DNA of 64,000 bases from Methylophaga sp. (GCA_002696735.1 NZSL01000010.1:44983-108982), one strand, 5' to 3'. Shown: positions 19,154-28,612, numbered from the stretch's first letter. Made by a program: numbers and translations. Notes: generated by a model from the letters alone, not told the origin.

Positions 19154-20269
19154 CTATACGTAACAGTACAAAACAAAATCACCAAAAAGCGGGGCATGCT
19201 GACGTAAACGGAATTGATATTCTGGAACAAGTTGTCTGACATACTCAGCAATCTCATAAAGATCGCTCGGATAGTGATATACACACAATGCCATTTTGGG
19301 TTTATATTTCTTGATCGTTTCTTCAGCGCCCCTGAGGAGAGGCATTTCCATCCCTTCAACATCCGCCTTTAAAAATGTAATGGGTTTTCCTGCAAGATAA
19401 GCATCTAAGGTCCATACTGCTGAGCTAATACGCTCATCAATTTCTGTAGCCTCATCTGGAGCCTCAGCTAAACCATGGCGAAGCGGATCATCATTTACAA
19501 AAGTACAATTCATACGTCCTTGTTCAGAGGAAAGACCGGCTTTTACTAATGAAACCTTGCTTTCATCAATCGCCCACTCCTGTGATAACCGTTCCATTCT
19601 TTTGGTCATGGCAGCAAATTGTTTATAGCCCGGCTCAAACGCATACAGATGTCGGAAAGTCCCCAGGTTTTCCCAAATAAACCTTTCTACACTATCGCCA
19701 ACAAAAGCACCTGCATCGACAAATATTTCATCAAAATTGCCAGAAAACTCAGGCAAGCCAAAATACATGTCTTTTTCCATCACTTGCAGGCAACTATCAA
19801 CCGAACCGGTCAACATGGCGATGAGCAAGGCATTAAAGGTTTCGATGGACTTTTCATCCTGAAAAAAATTATCTCTAACACTCGCTAATCTAGCGTAATT
19901 TTTTACCACAAAATACCCATCAAATGACATGACAGGGAAATCATAATTGCTCATTTCATCAGCAACCTGTTTCACTACATGTCTTGCTGCAATAAGCATG
20001 GCGGAGACTTTTTCTATTTCCGCTTGCTCAGGGTACTTAACTAAAACGTTATGTATTTTTGAACCTGTTTTTCTAGTATCTCTATCTAAAAAACCGTCCA
20101 CTTTCACCCCAAGGTTCTGCAGATGCTCACACGCCCATGTGCCTACAAATCCAGCACCATAGATCACACCACCATTGATAAAATTTTGATCTATTTCATC
20201 CACTAGAGGGGCCAAGTTTTTAACTAGTTCAAGAACATCTTCCGATTTATATTTCATTTCATATTCCAT
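19154..20269 (-). CDS. FkbM methyltransferase with N-terminal GAGxxG domain (1)
   Basis: This protein has up to 371 residues. Residues 35-110 look like a Rossmann half (VIYGAGFVGTWACEHLQNLG, then GFLDRD). Residues 180-350 are an FkbM-type SAM methyltransferase (EIFVDAGAFVGDSVERF, YAFEPGYKQF, FLKADVEGMEMPLLRGAEE). FkbM enzymes O-methylate sugars or polyketides. A second gene with the same two-part layout lies at 22464. The start may be residue 1 or Met5; neither has a strong ribosome site. It is probably part of the glycan operon (16 bases after the preceding gene). Confidence 0.82.
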   Translation of the reverse strand: MEYEMKYKSEDVLELVKNLAPLVDEIDQNFINGGVIYGAGFVGTWACEHLQNLGVKVDGFLDRDTRKTGSKIHNVLVKYPEQAEIEKVSAMLIAARHVVKQVADEMSNYDFPVMSFDGYFVVKNYARLASVRDNFFQDEKSIETFNALLIAMLTGSVDSCLQVMEKDMYFGLPEFSGNFDEIFVDAGAFVGDSVERFIWENLGTFRHLYAFEPGYKQFAAMTKRMERLSQEWAIDESKVSLVKAGLSSEQGRMNCTFVNDDPLRHGLAEAPDEATEIDERISSAVWTLDAYLAGKPITFLKADVEGMEMPLLRGAEETIKKYKPKMALCVYHYPSDLYEIAEYVRQLVPEYQFRLRQHAPLFGDFVLYCYV

Positions 20270-20285
20270 TCTTGGCTTTTAGCAT

Positions 20286-21449
20286 TTATTGCAATCGATA
20301 AATAGACCGAGGGGACCAACCCAGGGACAAAGCAGCATTTTCTATTTTTTCAGCATGTAAATATGGAGCGATAACCAGTAATGCTTCCGGCTGAATCTCA
20401 TTCGGATCGTATATAGATTGCTGCTGAAAATGACTTTTCTGTTTTTGTTTACTGGCATCACACAACCGGTAGTCAATTCCGTTTAATTTCGGCAATAGAC
20501 TGAATAATTGCGTTGAAAGCCCCCATATTGTCAGTTGAGAATGCTGCTTCGCTAAACTGATAAGTGTCTCTGCCTGGTCGTTCAGCGCACGCTGTGCAGA
20601 AGACACATAGTTTGCAATATTATCGGTTAGCTCAAATACAGCCGGGGAAGGACGCTCAGTTTTTTTGGCTAAAATCATCAGCGAAGGATACTCAAATTCC
20701 GGCGTCGGCAACATCGCTCTTTGACAGGAAACAATTTCAAAACCATGTAGGTTTAACGCGGTATTCAATGATTGTGCTGAATAATGGTAGATATGTTCAC
20801 GAATGCCCATCCAGAATGCTGTACCAATCGGTTGTTGGGCATAGTTTTCTGCATCTGGAACCTCAATCAATATATGTCCCTGGTCCATTAAAACGTTATG
20901 AGCATTTTTAAGAACAGAATCTAAATCATGAATATGTTCCAAGACATGAAAATACGTCAATAAATGCTGACTGCTAACAGTAAATGGCAACGATAAAGCG
21001 CCGCCGGTTTGAAAACTAATGGGTGAATTATCACTGTTATCTTGGCTAACAGGCATGCTTTTTAAATCCACATCCACACCAATGCAGTTGGCTTGCCAAC
21101 CTTGTTTATTTAGCCATTGCAAAAACCCGCCCCGACCACACCCAATATCCGTAATAGGTGTGTGTTCCAAACCAGCCTTCGCTAAAAAATCATAGTAGTG
21201 CTGATATTTAGTCACATTTGCAGGCGAAGTAATATCAAAATGGTCATTTTCAAAATAACTACATTCATTGGCATAAAATTGAGCCAGAGTCTCATCATCA
21301 ATATTTGCGACATAGACTAATCCGCAGTTATCACAGCTATGCCATTGTGCGGTATAGTTAAAGATTGATGCATCAAGACCACTATATTCCCAATCGGTCA
21401 AATGATGGGTCTCTGCCAGGCAAGCTGGACAAATTTCATCTTTTCTCAC
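20286..21449 (-). CDS. SAM-dependent methyltransferase with zinc-ribbon-like N-terminus
   Basis: This 387-residue protein has a CPAC...CDNC pair near residues 7-43 that looks like a zinc ribbon. A class I methyltransferase core follows (motif I ITDIGCGRGGFLQWL near 118-132, then GVDVD and HVLEHIHDLDSVL). The C-terminal part has LTIWGLSTQLFSLL, a Rossmann-like strand-turn-helix like the C-terminal domain of sugar C-methyltransferases. It starts five bases after the radical SAM gene. The substrate is unknown; a nucleotide sugar or glycan is likely from context. Confidence 0.8.
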   Translation of the reverse strand: MRKDEICPACLAETHHLTDWEYSGLDASIFNYTAQWHSCDNCGLVYVANIDDETLAQFYANECSYFENDHFDITSPANVTKYQHYYDFLAKAGLEHTPITDIGCGRGGFLQWLNKQGWQANCIGVDVDLKSMPVSQDNSDNSPISFQTGGALSLPFTVSSQHLLTYFHVLEHIHDLDSVLKNAHNVLMDQGHILIEVPDAENYAQQPIGTAFWMGIREHIYHYSAQSLNTALNLHGFEIVSCQRAMLPTPEFEYPSLMILAKKTERPSPAVFELTDNIANYVSSAQRALNDQAETLISLAKQHSQLTIWGLSTQLFSLLPKLNGIDYRLCDASKQKQKSHFQQQSIYDPNEIQPEALLVIAPYLHAEKIENAALSLGWSPRSIYRLQ

Positions 21450-21454
21450 GTACT

Positions 21455-22474
21455 TTACCTACTTGCATTTAACTTGGTTAGCAGCACTTCTTTGTAGCGA
21501 TCGATATTATCCACCTGAGCGTATTTAATATGGCCACAGTTACGGCAAATCGGGTTGGTCTTTCGTTGACCTTCCAAATGCAGAACTCTCAGCTCCAGCA
21601 TTTTTTCAGAATTCCAGATTTGCTTTATGCTTTGCTGCTTTAAGTCGCCAATGACCAGTTTTTGATCCCAATCGGGACAGCACGCACTGATGGTTCCATC
21701 GGCATTCACGGCCATGGCGTAGAAAAGATAACTGCACACACTTTTTTCTTCGAGACTTTGCTGATATTGGCCTTGGTCCATCTGCACCTCAAAGCCACTT
21801 CTTTCTTCAATATCAAATTCAGGCCAAATTGGGGCGATGCTTTCCACAAAAATTCGATCGCAATACTCGCCAAAAGTATCGTAAAACTCGCGTTGCTGCT
21901 CAGGGCTAAGGTAGTTACCAGGGACTTTTATGGTTACTTCACAATCACCTTTATTCGCATAAAGCCATTTGATTTTTCTGACGAATTCTGGAAAGTCTAT
22001 TTTTACTTTTGCGTGTTGCAGATATTGCTCAGCATTAATGCCTTCCAATGAGATATTCAGACGGTCCAAACCCGCTGTAATCATTTTTGTCAGCAATTCT
22101 TCCGTAAATAAAGCGCCATTGGTGGCAAGATCAATATGTTGAACCCGTCCACTGTTTTTGGCTAAAGCAATCATTTCTGCAAGTTGTTTATTTAATAAAG
22201 GTTCACCGATCTTATTCATCCGCATCACTTTAAGTGGCTGCGAAAATTCAGCGAGCTCATCAATTAATTTTTCGAATAACCCTAACCCCATCAAACTTCG
22301 TTTGTAATCGGAGTTTTTAATCAAATCAATGTGTCCCGTTGGACAAAACTGACAACGAAAGTTACAGGCACTGGAAGGATCGACATACAGCAGGAAAGGT
22401 GTTTCTAAAGGAATCACATTCTGCAATTCAACCCTGTCTTCTGGGTTGAGTTTTGATTTAACTTCAGCTTTCAT
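21455..22474 (-). CDS. Radical SAM/SPASM-like protein (paralogue 1)
   Basis: This 339-residue protein has the radical SAM cluster motif ACNFRCQFCPTG (C37, C41, C44). The C-terminal region resembles SPASM: C-x12-G-x4-C (from CSYLFYAM to ISACC) and a final CRNCGH. The third cysteine of the final CX2CX5C, present in its paralogue, is missing here. The ATG at 22474 is chosen because GGAG precedes it and its MKAEVK start aligns with the paralogue at 24943. It overlaps the preceding FkbM gene by 11 bases. Its reaction is not known. Confidence 0.85.
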   Translation of the reverse strand: MKAEVKSKLNPEDRVELQNVIPLETPFLLYVDPSSACNFRCQFCPTGHIDLIKNSDYKRSLMGLGLFEKLIDELAEFSQPLKVMRMNKIGEPLLNKQLAEMIALAKNSGRVQHIDLATNGALFTEELLTKMITAGLDRLNISLEGINAEQYLQHAKVKIDFPEFVRKIKWLYANKGDCEVTIKVPGNYLSPEQQREFYDTFGEYCDRIFVESIAPIWPEFDIEERSGFEVQMDQGQYQQSLEEKSVCSYLFYAMAVNADGTISACCPDWDQKLVIGDLKQQSIKQIWNSEKMLELRVLHLEGQRKTNPICRNCGHIKYAQVDNIDRYKEVLLTKLNASR

Positions 22475-23669
22475 TATTGACTCCAGCATTGTTGGTTCGC
22501 TGATAACGTTCCGATGGTATCGCGTAAATTACAGCGCCTGTGCCACAACCACTATGTAGACGAAAAAAGAACTGGTAATTGTCTAAAGTTTTCATTAACC
22601 ACGCTGCCATTTTGTATAGTCCTAAACGATTGTGATACGCCGTGCTTGTAACAATGGGTCGATGTTTACGCAATGTTTTTTCAGCCCCTTGCAACACATT
22701 CAACTCTTCCCCTTCCAAATGTAATTTCATGAAGGTTACCGGTACATCAAAGGCATCAAATGTCTTAACACTAAGGCTAGTATCACCGATTTCGCTAAGC
22801 TGACATGCATATCCCGCGCCAGCAAAAAATTGACGCATCCCTGAAACATTTGACAAGGCTGTACCATACAGATGAACTTGGTCACGGTCTCGACTGATGA
22901 GTTTTTCCAGCTTCGACTCTATCAGGGACAGATTTTCAGGATCAGGTTCAAATATCCATAACGACTTATAGTGATAATTGAAAGCATCCAGAAGCAATAA
23001 AGACGTTTCTCCCTGGTGAGCACCAATATCAGCAATAACCTCTTGCTGATGCACGACGGACTTTACTTCTGGAATCAAATAGCGGTTCTCTGGTTGCATT
23101 TCAGCCCCAGCAAACAACCAATCTTGGCGAAGGTGCCGCCAGGCAATGAACTGAAGGTGGTAAGCACGAGACTGAGGATCATTCCACTGCTCCATCACAG
23201 TCGAAATCTGTTCCGCCTCTTCCGTTGATAGCTGAGCGCAAAACCAACCATTACTAAGTGGGTGCTTATCGCGATAAGCTTCGCTAATATCATAGAAGTG
23301 CACCACATCTTGCCACCCCTGTTCAGTCAATGTTTCCTGTAAATGAGAAAACACCGCATTAGCAACACATATAGCTAATAAAGATGAGTGTTTTAATTGT
23401 AATGGTACGTCTTCGGGAAGAAGTAAGGTTACATCTTGCCAAAAGGGATCCTGCCGATGCTGATCCGCTTGCTGATCCACCACGGCTTCAATTTTAATGC
23501 CCAGTCGATCACAATAAACTTTAGCCATCCTGCCCAAATTCCCAGCCCCGTAAAACACAAGTGGCTTATCCACATGACGGCTTGGATCGGCAATGGTTTG
23601 CCTTACCAGTTGTTGCAGCAACTGTTTGACCATTGCCATATCGGGTAATGCATCAAATCGCCTCAGCAT
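22464..23669 (-). CDS. FkbM methyltransferase with N-terminal GAGxxG domain (2)
   Basis: The protein is about 401 residues from the ATG at 23669, which overlaps the preceding glycosyltransferase stop by seven bases and has GGAGGAG upstream. A longer reading to 23693 is possible. The N-terminal third has LVFYGAGNLGRMAKVYCDRLG and VVDQQ, a dinucleotide-binding-like fold. The C-terminal half is FkbM-like (VIADIGAHQGETSLLLLDAF, WIFEPDPENL, FMKLHLEGEELNVLQGAEK). It shares its layout with the gene at 19154 but is divergent. It is probably an O-methyltransferase acting on a glycan precursor. Confidence 0.82.
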   Translation of the reverse strand: MLRRFDALPDMAMVKQLLQQLVRQTIADPSRHVDKPLVFYGAGNLGRMAKVYCDRLGIKIEAVVDQQADQHRQDPFWQDVTLLLPEDVPLQLKHSSLLAICVANAVFSHLQETLTEQGWQDVVHFYDISEAYRDKHPLSNGWFCAQLSTEEAEQISTVMEQWNDPQSRAYHLQFIAWRHLRQDWLFAGAEMQPENRYLIPEVKSVVHQQEVIADIGAHQGETSLLLLDAFNYHYKSLWIFEPDPENLSLIESKLEKLISRDRDQVHLYGTALSNVSGMRQFFAGAGYACQLSEIGDTSLSVKTFDAFDVPVTFMKLHLEGEELNVLQGAEKTLRKHRPIVTSTAYHNRLGLYKMAAWLMKTLDNYQFFFRLHSGCGTGAVIYAIPSERYQRTNNAGVNNES

Positions 23670-24943
23670 AAGGAAGCGACTCCTCCAGCCCATTTCGCAA
23701 GCAATTCATCCTGCGGAAAATATCGATGAAAATGTATTGCAGAGCCTTTGGTCTCCTCCATCATACTGTGACGCAAAAAATCATCTTCTGGGCGCTCAAT
23801 AAAGCCATCATTTTTAAACAATTCTGCTTGCTGTTGACAGGATAAGAACCACTGGGCGGGAGTTCCCCCAAAAATGTTATCAAAAGCAATTGCCTGCTTT
23901 TGCATTTGCATAGCCAAGTTGTATTGTTCATCAAAGGCTTGCTGCATTTTGCCTGATGCATGTCGATCACGAACAAACGCCGACGCGTTTCCCCCCATTT
24001 CTGTTCGTTGTTGAGGATGCTGGTGTAGCCATAGAATGGCTTCAGCAAAACTCGTCTGATCATTAACCACTAGACCAGTTTTACCATGTTCCACAATTTC
24101 ACATTCAGCAGGATTATTTAACACCACTGGCACGATGCCCATTGCCATTGCTTCCAGCAAGGCATTTTCATTCGTTCCATAGTGTCTCGGATTTTGTAGG
24201 TACGCCAAAACATTAATTTTATCTAAAGATTTGGCGACATCATGGATGTAACCAGTAAACATTAACAAATCAGTTCGGCCTAAACGCTTCGCTTGTGCCA
24301 TCAACGTGTCGGCATTAAAGTCGTCGCCAATCATCGTCACTGTGAACGGTGTTAATTCAACCTTAGCCAGATAATAAATGTAGTCTGGATGCAATTTAGC
24401 GAAGTTAAAACTTCCAAGATAACCTACTGACAAGTTTTTTTGGGGATGACAGGCCGCCGATATAGGCCAATGTTCCAGACCATTATTACTATGAATAACT
24501 GCCAACTTTTTGTTATTTACTTCCAGCAGAGACTGTATTGATTCAGCCTGATAAGTGCAGGCTGACGTCATAATAAAGCGTGAAGATATTTCAACTAGTG
24601 CTTCAGGAATAATTTCATTATACAAACCGGAAACATGGCACCAAACCACCAGCCTCATAGGCAGATGACAGCATTTCAATAAAGCCGAAATCGTTTTTGG
24701 ATGGCGCCACCATTCCAATTGCACAATGTCTGCCTCGGTTATCAGGTGTTTTAGCTGTTGTTCATCAGGTTCAACTATCACCTGATGGCCCGAAGCGATA
24801 ATCAACTTTATAAAGTGATCTTTTTCAGCCTGCTCTAAACAAACAAACACATGTTCCACATGATGTTCCGATGGTTGGAGCAACCCTGATAATGCCCGTC
24901 CAACGCCTCCTCCCAGATGTGGAGTGAGGTGAATTACTTTCAC
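23663..24943 (-). CDS. Glycosyltransferase family 4 protein
   Basis: This 426-residue protein has the GT4 pattern: a Gly-rich N-terminus (MKVIHLTPHLGGGVGRALSGL), the domain switch VGYLGSFNFAK, and the donor-binding NENALLEAMAMGIVPVVLN with the E-x7-E signature. It starts with GTG in a TAGTG overlap with the preceding radical SAM stop, so the two are translationally coupled. It probably transfers a nucleotide-activated sugar to the flagellar glycan or its precursor. The C-terminal 90 residues (about 335-426) are not typical GT4. Confidence 0.85.
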   Translation of the reverse strand: MKVIHLTPHLGGGVGRALSGLLQPSEHHVEHVFVCLEQAEKDHFIKLIIASGHQVIVEPDEQQLKHLITEADIVQLEWWRHPKTISALLKCCHLPMRLVVWCHVSGLYNEIIPEALVEISSRFIMTSACTYQAESIQSLLEVNNKKLAVIHSNNGLEHWPISAACHPQKNLSVGYLGSFNFAKLHPDYIYYLAKVELTPFTVTMIGDDFNADTLMAQAKRLGRTDLLMFTGYIHDVAKSLDKINVLAYLQNPRHYGTNENALLEAMAMGIVPVVLNNPAECEIVEHGKTGLVVNDQTSFAEAILWLHQHPQQRTEMGGNASAFVRDRHASGKMQQAFDEQYNLAMQMQKQAIAFDNIFGGTPAQWFLSCQQQAELFKNDGFIERPEDDFLRHSMMEETKGSAIHFHRYFPQDELLAKWAGGVASLC

Positions 24944-25965
24944 TACCGACTCGCCAAATGTGCCTTGAATCGTTCGAGTAAGACAGGTTGATAAGGATCA
25001 ATATTGTCAGGAAGACAGTGCGTCAACTGGCCACAATTATTGCAGACAGGATGTTCGTTGCGTCTTCCTTCCAAGTGCTGAAGGCGTAAATCGTTAAACT
25101 CTGTCGAATTCCATATTTCTCTTAAGCTGTGCTCACGCACATCACCGACAATCAAGCGTCGCTCCCAATCAAGGAAACAAGAGCTGACCAATCCATCAGC
25201 ATTGACTGACATGCCATAAAAAATGTACGGGCAAGTATCGGTTCGGGTAATCGGTTGGTTATAAATGCCTTCTGTAATCTTTATTCCGGTTTTTTCTTCG
25301 ACATCAAATTGAGGCCAACAAGGGGCAAAGTTTTCCAAGGAAATACGATCACAGTAATCGCCAAATACATCAAAAAATTCCTGTTGCTGTGCTTCAGTGA
25401 TCAACTCTTTGGGAATTTTCATCACAATTTCACAATTGCCTTTATTGGCATATAACCATTTGACGTTTTCAACAAACTGTTCAAAATCAAAATTGAAATT
25501 GGTGAATTTTTTGTACTGCTCTTTGTTCATGCCATCAACTGAGATATTAATTTTATCTAAGCCGGCCTCAAGGATTGGCCCCATTCGCTCAGGGGTCATC
25601 AAAGAGCCATTGGTGGTGGTATCAATATAATCCACAAACGGGCTTTGTTTGGCGTAAGCGACCATCTTCGCCATTTCTTTATTTAATAATGGTTCGCCAT
25701 CCTTATACATTCTGAGCACTTTTATCGGCTGACTAAAACCCGCCAGATCATCAATCACTTTCTGAAATACTTCGAACTTCATTCTGCCAACAAAACGGCC
25801 AGTATCTTTAATCAGATCTTTGTGGCCTGTTGGGCAAAAAGTACATTCAAAATTACAAGCACTGGCAGGATCAACAAATAGGATCATCGGTGTAGCTAAA
25901 GGGATGACATCCTGTAAAGGAGTGCGCTCCTCCAGATTAATTCTAGGTTTAACTTCAGCTTTCAT
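24943..25965 (-). CDS. Radical SAM/SPASM protein (paralogue 2)
   Basis: This 340-residue protein has C37, C41 and C44 in ACNFECTFCPTG binding the radical SAM cluster. The C-terminal domain has C-x12-G-x4-C (CPYIFYGM to LVSSC) and CNNCGQLTHC, a fuller SPASM-type set than the paralogue at 21455. The two share the start (MKAEVK), length and core, so they arose by duplication. SPASM enzymes often modify peptides or abstract hydrogen from sugars and alcohols; the substrate here is unknown. It lies 24 bases after the reductase gene. Confidence 0.87.
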   Translation of the reverse strand: MKAEVKPRINLEERTPLQDVIPLATPMILFVDPASACNFECTFCPTGHKDLIKDTGRFVGRMKFEVFQKVIDDLAGFSQPIKVLRMYKDGEPLLNKEMAKMVAYAKQSPFVDYIDTTTNGSLMTPERMGPILEAGLDKINISVDGMNKEQYKKFTNFNFDFEQFVENVKWLYANKGNCEIVMKIPKELITEAQQQEFFDVFGDYCDRISLENFAPCWPQFDVEEKTGIKITEGIYNQPITRTDTCPYIFYGMSVNADGLVSSCFLDWERRLIVGDVREHSLREIWNSTEFNDLRLQHLEGRRNEHPVCNNCGQLTHCLPDNIDPYQPVLLERFKAHLASR

Positions 25966-25989
25966 TTGTTTCCCCTAATCTCAAATAAT

Positions 25990-26835
25990 TCAAGATATTA
26001 TCCATTGTTTTAATTTGTCTGCGTTACCCCAAAAAGCCATAGCTTCGTAATCTGGATATGGGTAATATCCAAGATTAAGTTCTATGTTGCTTTGACGTGC
26101 AGTTATAAACCGTTTCACTAGTTCTAAAATAGTTATCGGCTCGCCACTACATATATTGAGGATACCGTTACATTCTTGTCGTTCTATGACTTTAAGCAAA
26201 TATTGCGCCACCGTTTCAACCGCCAGATAATCTCTTACCTGTTCACCACCAGACATGTTAAAAACAGGGTCGCCATTTTCAATCGCCTGCTCTAATTGAG
26301 ATAACAGGCTGTTAGCATGTTGGCCTGATCCATACATATAAAACAAGCGACACCATTGAAGTGTAAAAGGTCGCTGTTTCTGCAAAGAAACCAGCCATTG
26401 CCGAAGATTATCTTTAGCCTGAGCATACGGAACATCTGGAAATACCGGCATAGATTCCGTGAGTTCTCCTGCTTTTTTGCCATATTCAAGGCAGGTTCCC
26501 GTCACCAGAATATGTTGGATTCCAGCCTCAATCATGGTTTGTAAAAACTGCTTATGTGCCGGTAAAACAACGTCCAGATGAAAGCTTTGTTGATAATTTG
26601 GCAGACCACTCCACGCTAAATGAATAAGTACATCATGACTGGCTATCGTGTCAGGCCACTTAGTCTCGGGGTTCTCTATGTCAACTTCAATAATACCGAC
26701 CTGATGCCCCCAATCCCTATTGAGAACATTCGATTTATCTCGTGTAATTACCGTGACCTGATGACCTTGTCGAAGTGCTTGAATGACTAAATGGTTTCCA
26801 ATAAAACCGGTCGCGCCTGTCACCAGTAATTTCAT
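25990..26835 (-). CDS. NAD-dependent epimerase/dehydratase (sugar 4-ketoreductase candidate)
   Basis: This is an extended short-chain dehydrogenase of 281 residues from the ATG at 26835, which overlaps the C-methyltransferase stop as ATGA; a longer start at 26883 lies inside that gene and is rejected. It shows TGATGFIG for NAD(P) binding, the catalytic YAQAK (Y-x3-K) and the SGGEQVRDYLAVE segment of nucleotide-sugar enzymes. Because it follows a CDP-4-keto-6-deoxyhexose route, it is likely the final 4-ketoreductase or an epimerase. The exact product stereochemistry cannot be read from the sequence. Confidence 0.85.
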   Translation of the reverse strand: MKLLVTGATGFIGNHLVIQALRQGHQVTVITRDKSNVLNRDWGHQVGIIEVDIENPETKWPDTIASHDVLIHLAWSGLPNYQQSFHLDVVLPAHKQFLQTMIEAGIQHILVTGTCLEYGKKAGELTESMPVFPDVPYAQAKDNLRQWLVSLQKQRPFTLQWCRLFYMYGSGQHANSLLSQLEQAIENGDPVFNMSGGEQVRDYLAVETVAQYLLKVIERQECNGILNICSGEPITILELVKRFITARQSNIELNLGYYPYPDYEAMAFWGNADKLKQWIIS

Positions 26836-28058
26836 GATGAAACTTGCAGTTCCGGAATTACCGTCACAAATTGCCCACCCCATTCTCGGATATGTGACTG
26901 TTGCTGCATCACCTCTTCAGCAATATTCCAGGGTAAAATCAGTACAAAATCCGGTTTTTTTAAGGTGATTTGGTCGGGAGCTAAAATCGGAATGTGTGAA
27001 CCAGGAAGATATTTGCCTTGTTTTGATGCTGCAGCATCCACAACCAATGGCAGTAAATCAGTTGAGATACCAGCATAGTTGAGTAATGTATTACCTTTTG
27101 CTGCTGCACCGTACGCTATCACCGATTTATTCAATCGCTTTTGCTCGGTTAAAAAATCAATTAACTGTTGCTTAATGTGTTCGGCATACCCTTGGAATCC
27201 GGTATAGGTGTTGAGTTTCGATAAACCAAACGTTTTTTCTTCTGCTAATAAACGGATGACATCGGGTTCTGTGCTGCGTTTATCAGCATGATGGCAGGCA
27301 TAAATTCGCAAGCTACCGCCATGGGTTGGCAGTGTTTCTACGTCAAAAACTCTTAATCCTTCCTTGTCAAAGATCTGACATACAGTGTTAAGAGAGAGGT
27401 AGGAAAAATGCTCATGGTAAACCGTATCAAACTGTCGATGCTGAATGAGCTGAAGCAAATGTGGAAACTCTAAAGTAATGGTTCCATCTTTTTTAAGCAG
27501 AGTCTTTAATCCAGCGGTGAAATCGTTTATGTCAGGTACATGTGCATAAACGTTATTACCAATGATCAGGTCAGCCTGTTTACTTTTTTCAGTGAGTTCT
27601 TGTGCCAGTTGCTGTCCAAAAAACTCACGAAGGATGGGGATCCCCAATTTTTCGGCATGGTCAGCAGTACTGTCAGTAGGCTCAATACCCAAACAAGGTA
27701 TCGCTGCAGCCACGAAGTTTTTTAATAAATAACCATCGTTCGCCGCGACCTCGACGATCAAACTATTCTGATCCAGCTGCAAGCGTTGGATAATCTGATG
27801 ACAGTAACGTTCAGCATGCGATAACCAGCCCTGAGAAACTGAAGAAAAATAGGCGTAATCATTTGTAAACAATTTATCAGCCGCCGTGACATCTTCTGTC
27901 TGAACTAACCAACAGCGATCACACACATACAGTTTTAATGGAAATTTCGTTTCTGGCTGGGTGAGTTGCTCAGCCGTTAAATAGGCGTTCGAGGGTGGGG
28001 CAACGCCAAGATCCAGAAATGTATGTGTTAATGGTGTTTTACAATGCCGGCAATTCAT
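26832..28058 (-). CDS. Nucleotide-sugar C-methyltransferase (NovU/TylCIII-like)
   Basis: The protein has 408 residues from the ATG at 28058, which overlaps the epimerase stop as ATGA. The N-terminus has paired cysteines (CRHCKTPL, VCDRCWLVQ) as in sugar C-methyltransferases, the middle has the SAM site (IVEVAANDGYLLKNF), and the C-terminal domain has VIAYGAAAKGNTLLNYAG. Relatives add a methyl group to C3 or C5 of 4-keto-6-deoxy sugars. With rfbF, rfbG and the epimerase it predicts a branched-chain deoxyhexose. The position methylated is not resolved. Confidence 0.87.
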   Translation of the reverse strand: MNCRHCKTPLTHTFLDLGVAPPSNAYLTAEQLTQPETKFPLKLYVCDRCWLVQTEDVTAADKLFTNDYAYFSSVSQGWLSHAERYCHQIIQRLQLDQNSLIVEVAANDGYLLKNFVAAAIPCLGIEPTDSTADHAEKLGIPILREFFGQQLAQELTEKSKQADLIIGNNVYAHVPDINDFTAGLKTLLKKDGTITLEFPHLLQLIQHRQFDTVYHEHFSYLSLNTVCQIFDKEGLRVFDVETLPTHGGSLRIYACHHADKRSTEPDVIRLLAEEKTFGLSKLNTYTGFQGYAEHIKQQLIDFLTEQKRLNKSVIAYGAAAKGNTLLNYAGISTDLLPLVVDAAASKQGKYLPGSHIPILAPDQITLKKPDFVLILPWNIAEEVMQQQSHIREWGGQFVTVIPELQVSS

Positions 28059-28612
28059 CCAGATAAATCCTTTAACCACTTCGCCACTGTAGGTAATTCG
28101 GAATCTCTTACCGACAAGTTATTTACCGGCAGCGGCCAATCGATGGCTAAATCAGGATCTTGAACATGAACTCCCGCTTCAGCCGTTGCGGAATAAAAAG
28201 CGGTATGAAAGTAAATCAATTCACTTTCTGCCGCTAATGCCTGAAAACCGTGAGCACACCCTTCCGGAATGACGATCATCGTATCGTTTTCCTGACTTAA
28301 TTCTTCTGCATGCCATTGGAGAAATGTTGGTGAGTCAGGCCGTAAATCCACCATCACATCCCATACGGCACCTTGAATACAACGGATAAACTTCATTTCC
28401 GCTTCAGGAGAGCGCTGATAATGCAGCCCCCTAACAGTCCCTCTAGTGGTCGTCCTGCTGAAGTTCACTTGTTTGATTTCGCGCTGGGCAAGGATAGGGG
28501 CCAATGTTTTCTGACAAAATAATCTGGAAAACTCCCCTCGTTGATCCTTAAACGAGGTTTGTTTGATCACAAAAGCGTCTGGGATATCCAGAGATATCCG
28601 TTGCATTGTCAT
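28055..28612 (-). CDS. RfbC-like NDP-4-keto-6-deoxyhexose 3,5-epimerase
   Basis: The protein is 185 residues from the ATG at 28612, which overlaps the rfbG stop as ATGA. It is a cupin of the RmlC/RfbC family: KQTSFKDQRGEFSRLF at the N-terminus, the catalytic-His motif RGLHYQ, then DVMVDLRPDSPTF and IPEGCAHGFQAL. RmlC proper uses dTDP-sugars. Here it lies between a CDP-glucose dehydratase and a C-methyltransferase, so the CDP-linked 4-keto intermediate is the likely substrate. It may invert C3, C5 or both. Confidence 0.88.
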   Translation of the reverse strand: MTMQRISLDIPDAFVIKQTSFKDQRGEFSRLFCQKTLAPILAQREIKQVNFSRTTTRGTVRGLHYQRSPEAEMKFIRCIQGAVWDVMVDLRPDSPTFLQWHAEELSQENDTMIVIPEGCAHGFQALAAESELIYFHTAFYSATAEAGVHVQDPDLAIDWPLPVNNLSVRDSELPTVAKWLKDLSG

